Below the pieces are notes generated by a model, which saw only the letters and a list, made by a program, of their open reading frames with translations, was not told the DNA's origin and searched no databases. This document shows, one piece after another, positions 61,690 to 64,000 of a stretch of 64,000 bases of DNA. The translations under genes were made by a program, and so were the position numbers. Source of the stretch: Paraburkholderia largidicola (GTDB lineage Bacteria > Pseudomonadota > Gammaproteobacteria > Burkholderiales > Burkholderiaceae); NCBI RefSeq assembly GCF_013426895.1, contig NZ_AP023176.1, forward strand, positions 1,364,001 through 1,428,000. The letters run 5' to 3'. Positions within the stretch are counted from its first letter, which is position 1. Each line of letters opens with the position of its first letter.

Positions 61690-63795
61690 ATGTCATCGCT
61701 CGTTGACATCGATTCGCATGTCCGGGATGTAATGAACATCGTCAACAACCAGCCCGCCTCGTGTTCGATGAGCCATTCCGTCGCGCAATCGTGGACGCGC
61801 TGCCTCGTCGATTTCGGTCTGGACCCCGGACGTTTCGTGCTGCCGCCCGTGCTCACGCAGCACGAACTGAACTTGCGGCGCGAAGCGGCAGGCGATCTGA
61901 TCGCCTGCTCGAAGCTGGAAATGACCACGCTCTACCAGCAGCTCGCCGACCCCGAACTCGCGGTGATACTCGTCGATGCCAACGGCGTGATCGTGCATCA
62001 GGTTTCGTCGGTACCGTTCGGCGAGGCCGTCGCTGCCGATGGCCTGCGTCCCGGCGCCGTGTGGAGCGAGCGCGAAGCGGGCACGAACGGCATGGGCACG
62101 TGCCTGACCGAGCGCGAATGTCTCGCGATCTATCAGCATGAGCATTTCTATCCGCGCTATACGTCCCTCACCTGCTCGGCCGCGCCGATCTTCGACGAAC
62201 GCGGCGCGATCGTCGGCGTGCTCGACGTGACGAGCCGCTCGCGCATGCTGCAGCAGCATTCGCTCGTGCTGGTCGGCATGTCGCGGCAGATGATCGAGAA
62301 CCGGCTGATCGATTCGCGCTACCGGCGCGCCAACACGGTCCACTTTCATAGCCGTCCTGAATTCGTCGGCACGCTGCACGCTGGCAAGCTCGCTGTCGAC
62401 GACGACGGCATCGTGCTCGCCGCCAATCGCAGCGCGCTGTTCCAGCTCGACCTGCGTTCGCCCGACCAGTTGTGCGGCAAGCGCATCGAAGAAGCGTTCA
62501 GCGCGACGCTCGAAGACATGATCGCGCGCAGCATTCGCGGCTCGTTCCACCCGATCACCGTGTACAGCGCGCACGCCAGCAACCGCTTCTTCGTGATCGC
62601 ACAGACGCCGCGCGACGCAACGTCGTTCGGCAACGCGAACCAGGTGGCGACGAGCGCGCGCGGACAGTGGAGCGATGTATCGATCAACCGCGTTTCTCGC
62701 GCCAAAACCTCACGCGAAACACGCGACGCGAAGCCGGCGGCAGCCGGGCTCGACAAGCTCTCGCATCTGGAATTCGGCGATCCCCGCATGGCCGCGCAGA
62801 GCCAGCTGGCCGCGCGCGTGATCCAGCGGAAAATCCCGATCATCCTCAGAGGCCAGACGGGCACCGGCAAGGAAGTGTTCGCCAACGCGCTGCACAGCAT
62901 CAGTCCAAACGCGGCGGGCGCGTTCGTCGCGGTGAACTGCGCGTCGCTGCCCGAGACGCTGATCGAAAGCGAGCTGTTCGGCTATCGCGCGGGCGCATTC
63001 ACAGGCGCGCAACGCGAAGGACGGCGCGGCAAGATCGTGCAGGCGAACAACGGCACGCTGTTCCTCGATGAAATCGGCGACATGCCGATGGCCTTGCAGG
63101 CGCGCCTGCTGCGCGTGATCGAAGAACGCGAGGTCACGCCGCTCGGCGCCGAAACCACGATCAAGGTCGATTTCCAGCTGATCAGCGCGAGCCACCGCAA
63201 CCTGCTCGATCTCGTGCAGCGCGGCCTGTTCCGCGAAGATCTGTACTACCGGCTCAACGGCATCGAGATCAATTTGCCGCCGCTATGCGAGCGCGCCGAT
63301 CTGCTGCCGCTCGTCCAGCACATACTCGAAAGCGAAGCCGAGGACCCACCCGAACTCAGTGCCGAAGCGCGGCAAGCGCTGGCGAACTATGCGTGGCCCG
63401 GCAACATTCGCCAGTTGCGGCACGTGCTGCAAATGGCGATTGCGCTGTGCGACGGACCGGAAATACGCTGCGCGCATCTGCCGGCGGAAATCGTCGACGA
63501 GATGCGTGGCGGCGCGCCCGCCCGAGCTTCGGCGACGGGACCGCTGGCACAACAGGCCAATGCCGCCGCAACACCGTTCGACGACGAGGCAGACCTGTCG
63601 GCCCTCAACGCGATCCAGGTCAAGGAGCGCGAAACGGTGCTTGCGATGCTGGACGAACATCGCTGGAACGTGAGCAACGTCGCGAAGACGCTCGGCATCA
63701 GCCGCAACACCCTGTACCGGAAGATGCACAGACTGCACATCCGGCTGTCGCACGACGCCTCGCAGGCCTCCGTCGACGACGCATGCGGCAAGTGA
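61690..63795 (+). CDS. Sigma-54-dependent activator (AcoR-like, GAF-AAA-Fis)
   Basis: 701 residues from the ATG at 61690. N-terminal GAF-type sensor region (about 75-210; WSEREAGTNGMGTCLTERE is typical of AcoR-like regulators), a PAS-like middle (230-310), AAA+ domain with Walker A GQTGTGKE (388-395), GAFTGA (435-440) that contacts sigma-54, Walker B LFLDE (457-461), and a Fis-type helix-turn-helix at the end (NVAKTLGISRNTLYRKMH). Relatives respond to acetoin, alcohols or aldehydes. Its position inside the C1 island makes it a likely regulator of xox or H4MPT genes. Confidence 0.92.
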   Translation: MSSLVDIDSHVRDVMNIVNNQPASCSMSHSVAQSWTRCLVDFGLDPGRFVLPPVLTQHELNLRREAAGDLIACSKLEMTTLYQQLADPELAVILVDANGVIVHQVSSVPFGEAVAADGLRPGAVWSEREAGTNGMGTCLTERECLAIYQHEHFYPRYTSLTCSAAPIFDERGAIVGVLDVTSRSRMLQQHSLVLVGMSRQMIENRLIDSRYRRANTVHFHSRPEFVGTLHAGKLAVDDDGIVLAANRSALFQLDLRSPDQLCGKRIEEAFSATLEDMIARSIRGSFHPITVYSAHASNRFFVIAQTPRDATSFGNANQVATSARGQWSDVSINRVSRAKTSRETRDAKPAAAGLDKLSHLEFGDPRMAAQSQLAARVIQRKIPIILRGQTGTGKEVFANALHSISPNAAGAFVAVNCASLPETLIESELFGYRAGAFTGAQREGRRGKIVQANNGTLFLDEIGDMPMALQARLLRVIEEREVTPLGAETTIKVDFQLISASHRNLLDLVQRGLFREDLYYRLNGIEINLPPLCERADLLPLVQHILESEAEDPPELSAEARQALANYAWPGNIRQLRHVLQMAIALCDGPEIRCAHLPAEIVDEMRGGAPARASATGPLAQQANAAATPFDDEADLSALNAIQVKERETVLAMLDEHRWNVSNVAKTLGISRNTLYRKMHRLHIRLSHDASQASVDDACGK

Positions 63796-63824
63796 CCCAC
63801 ACATGATCCATACCTGACCCACGC

Positions 63825-64000
63825 ATGAGCGCACCGTCGCCCGCCCGCCGCCCTGGCGTTTTTCGCCCCTACGCGCGCTTCGCGTGGTGCATCACGGGCT
63901 CGGGACACATGCTGGAAGAATCGATCGACATCGCGCTTGCGTTGCCGGGCGTCGATCTGTTTCTGTCCTCTGCCGGCGAAGAAGTATTGCCGCTTTACGG
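63825..64000 (+). CDS. HFCD-type flavoprotein (AfpA/dihydromethanopterin reductase-like), N-terminal part
   Basis: Cut by the right edge; 58 residues are present. RFAWCITGSGHMLEESIDIA with LPGVDLFLSSAGEEVLPLYG is the start of the archaeal-flavoprotein-like family (flavin-dependent, homo-oligomeric). In methylotroph H4MPT islands this gene (afpA) is linked to reduction of dihydromethanopterin. Starts 29 bases after the sigma-54 activator, so cotranscription is likely. Confidence 0.75.
   Translation, partial: MSAPSPARRPGVFRPYARFAWCITGSGHMLEESIDIALALPGVDLFLSSAGEEVLPLY

Noticed and set aside
1..64000. CRISPR array, tRNA or rRNA genes, integrase or transposase
   Set aside because: No regularly spaced direct repeats, cloverleaf-like stretches, rRNA blocks or recombinase motifs were seen on either strand.

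Overview
The window is GC-rich chromosomal DNA from a member of the Burkholderiaceae, most likely Paraburkholderia or a close relative. The basis is codon usage, the DUF3348/DUF802/OmpA/DUF2894 cluster, LysR-rich accessory metabolism, and a xoxF cluster next to a tetrahydromethanopterin (H4MPT) C1 island, a combination known from that genus. I see no rRNA, tRNA, CRISPR array, phage or transposase gene. Both edges cut a gene: an acyltransferase at the left and a HFCD-type flavoprotein at the right.

Layout. 1-5066: partial acyltransferase; a minus-strand operon for a b-type cytochrome, a Tat/lipoprotein molybdoenzyme and a small periplasmic protein; a TonB receptor behind a near-ideal Zur operator. 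5049-13646: FrnE-like DsbA protein, EF-G-like GTPase, then a four-gene minus-strand operon (DUF3348, DUF802, OmpA/MotB-like, DUF2894) that looks like a ZorAB-type ion-driven stator, and a zinc alcohol dehydrogenase. 13804-22339: nucleoside hydrolase lipoprotein; a four-gene overlapping operon (penicillin acylase, diacylglycerol kinase-like, calcineurin-like phosphatase, PAP2); a DMT transporter and two small proteins. 22557-23965: an adenosine-specific kinase family protein coupled to an Ap4A phosphorylase.

24078-32432: a CoA-thioester catabolic island (hydratase, acyl-CoA dehydrogenase, type III CoA-transferase, MFS carrier; on the other strand LysR regulator, CitE-like lyase, ETF alpha and beta). 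Its gene set resembles itaconate/C5-dicarboxylate degradation loci. 32652-41687: lone MlaC-like protein, HAD dehalogenase with CGNR regulator divergent from an alpha/beta hydrolase-MDR-SDR operon, DUF2182, DUF899 with a divergent winged-helix regulator, beta-propeller-like protein, YjdM. 41715-46268: two-component system divergent from cstA-ybdD, a probable pyruvate/peptide-type carbon-starvation transporter. 46275-47124: a pair of inverted dispersed repeats that fills the gap exactly.

47129-64000: methylotrophy island. A LysR regulator lies downstream of xoxF-xoxG-xoxJ and an unknown exported protein. XoxF carries the extra Asp that marks lanthanide dependence. Divergently placed are pcd, beta-RFAP synthase, mtdB, an ATP-grasp gene, mch, a RimK-like ATP-grasp gene, a CitG-like gene and fae, then a small Cys-containing exported protein, a FolB-like aldolase, a sigma-54 activator and the flavoprotein. 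Together these oxidise methanol to formaldehyde in the periplasm, condense formaldehyde with H4MPT, oxidise it to the methenyl/formyl level, and make the H4MPT cofactor itself.
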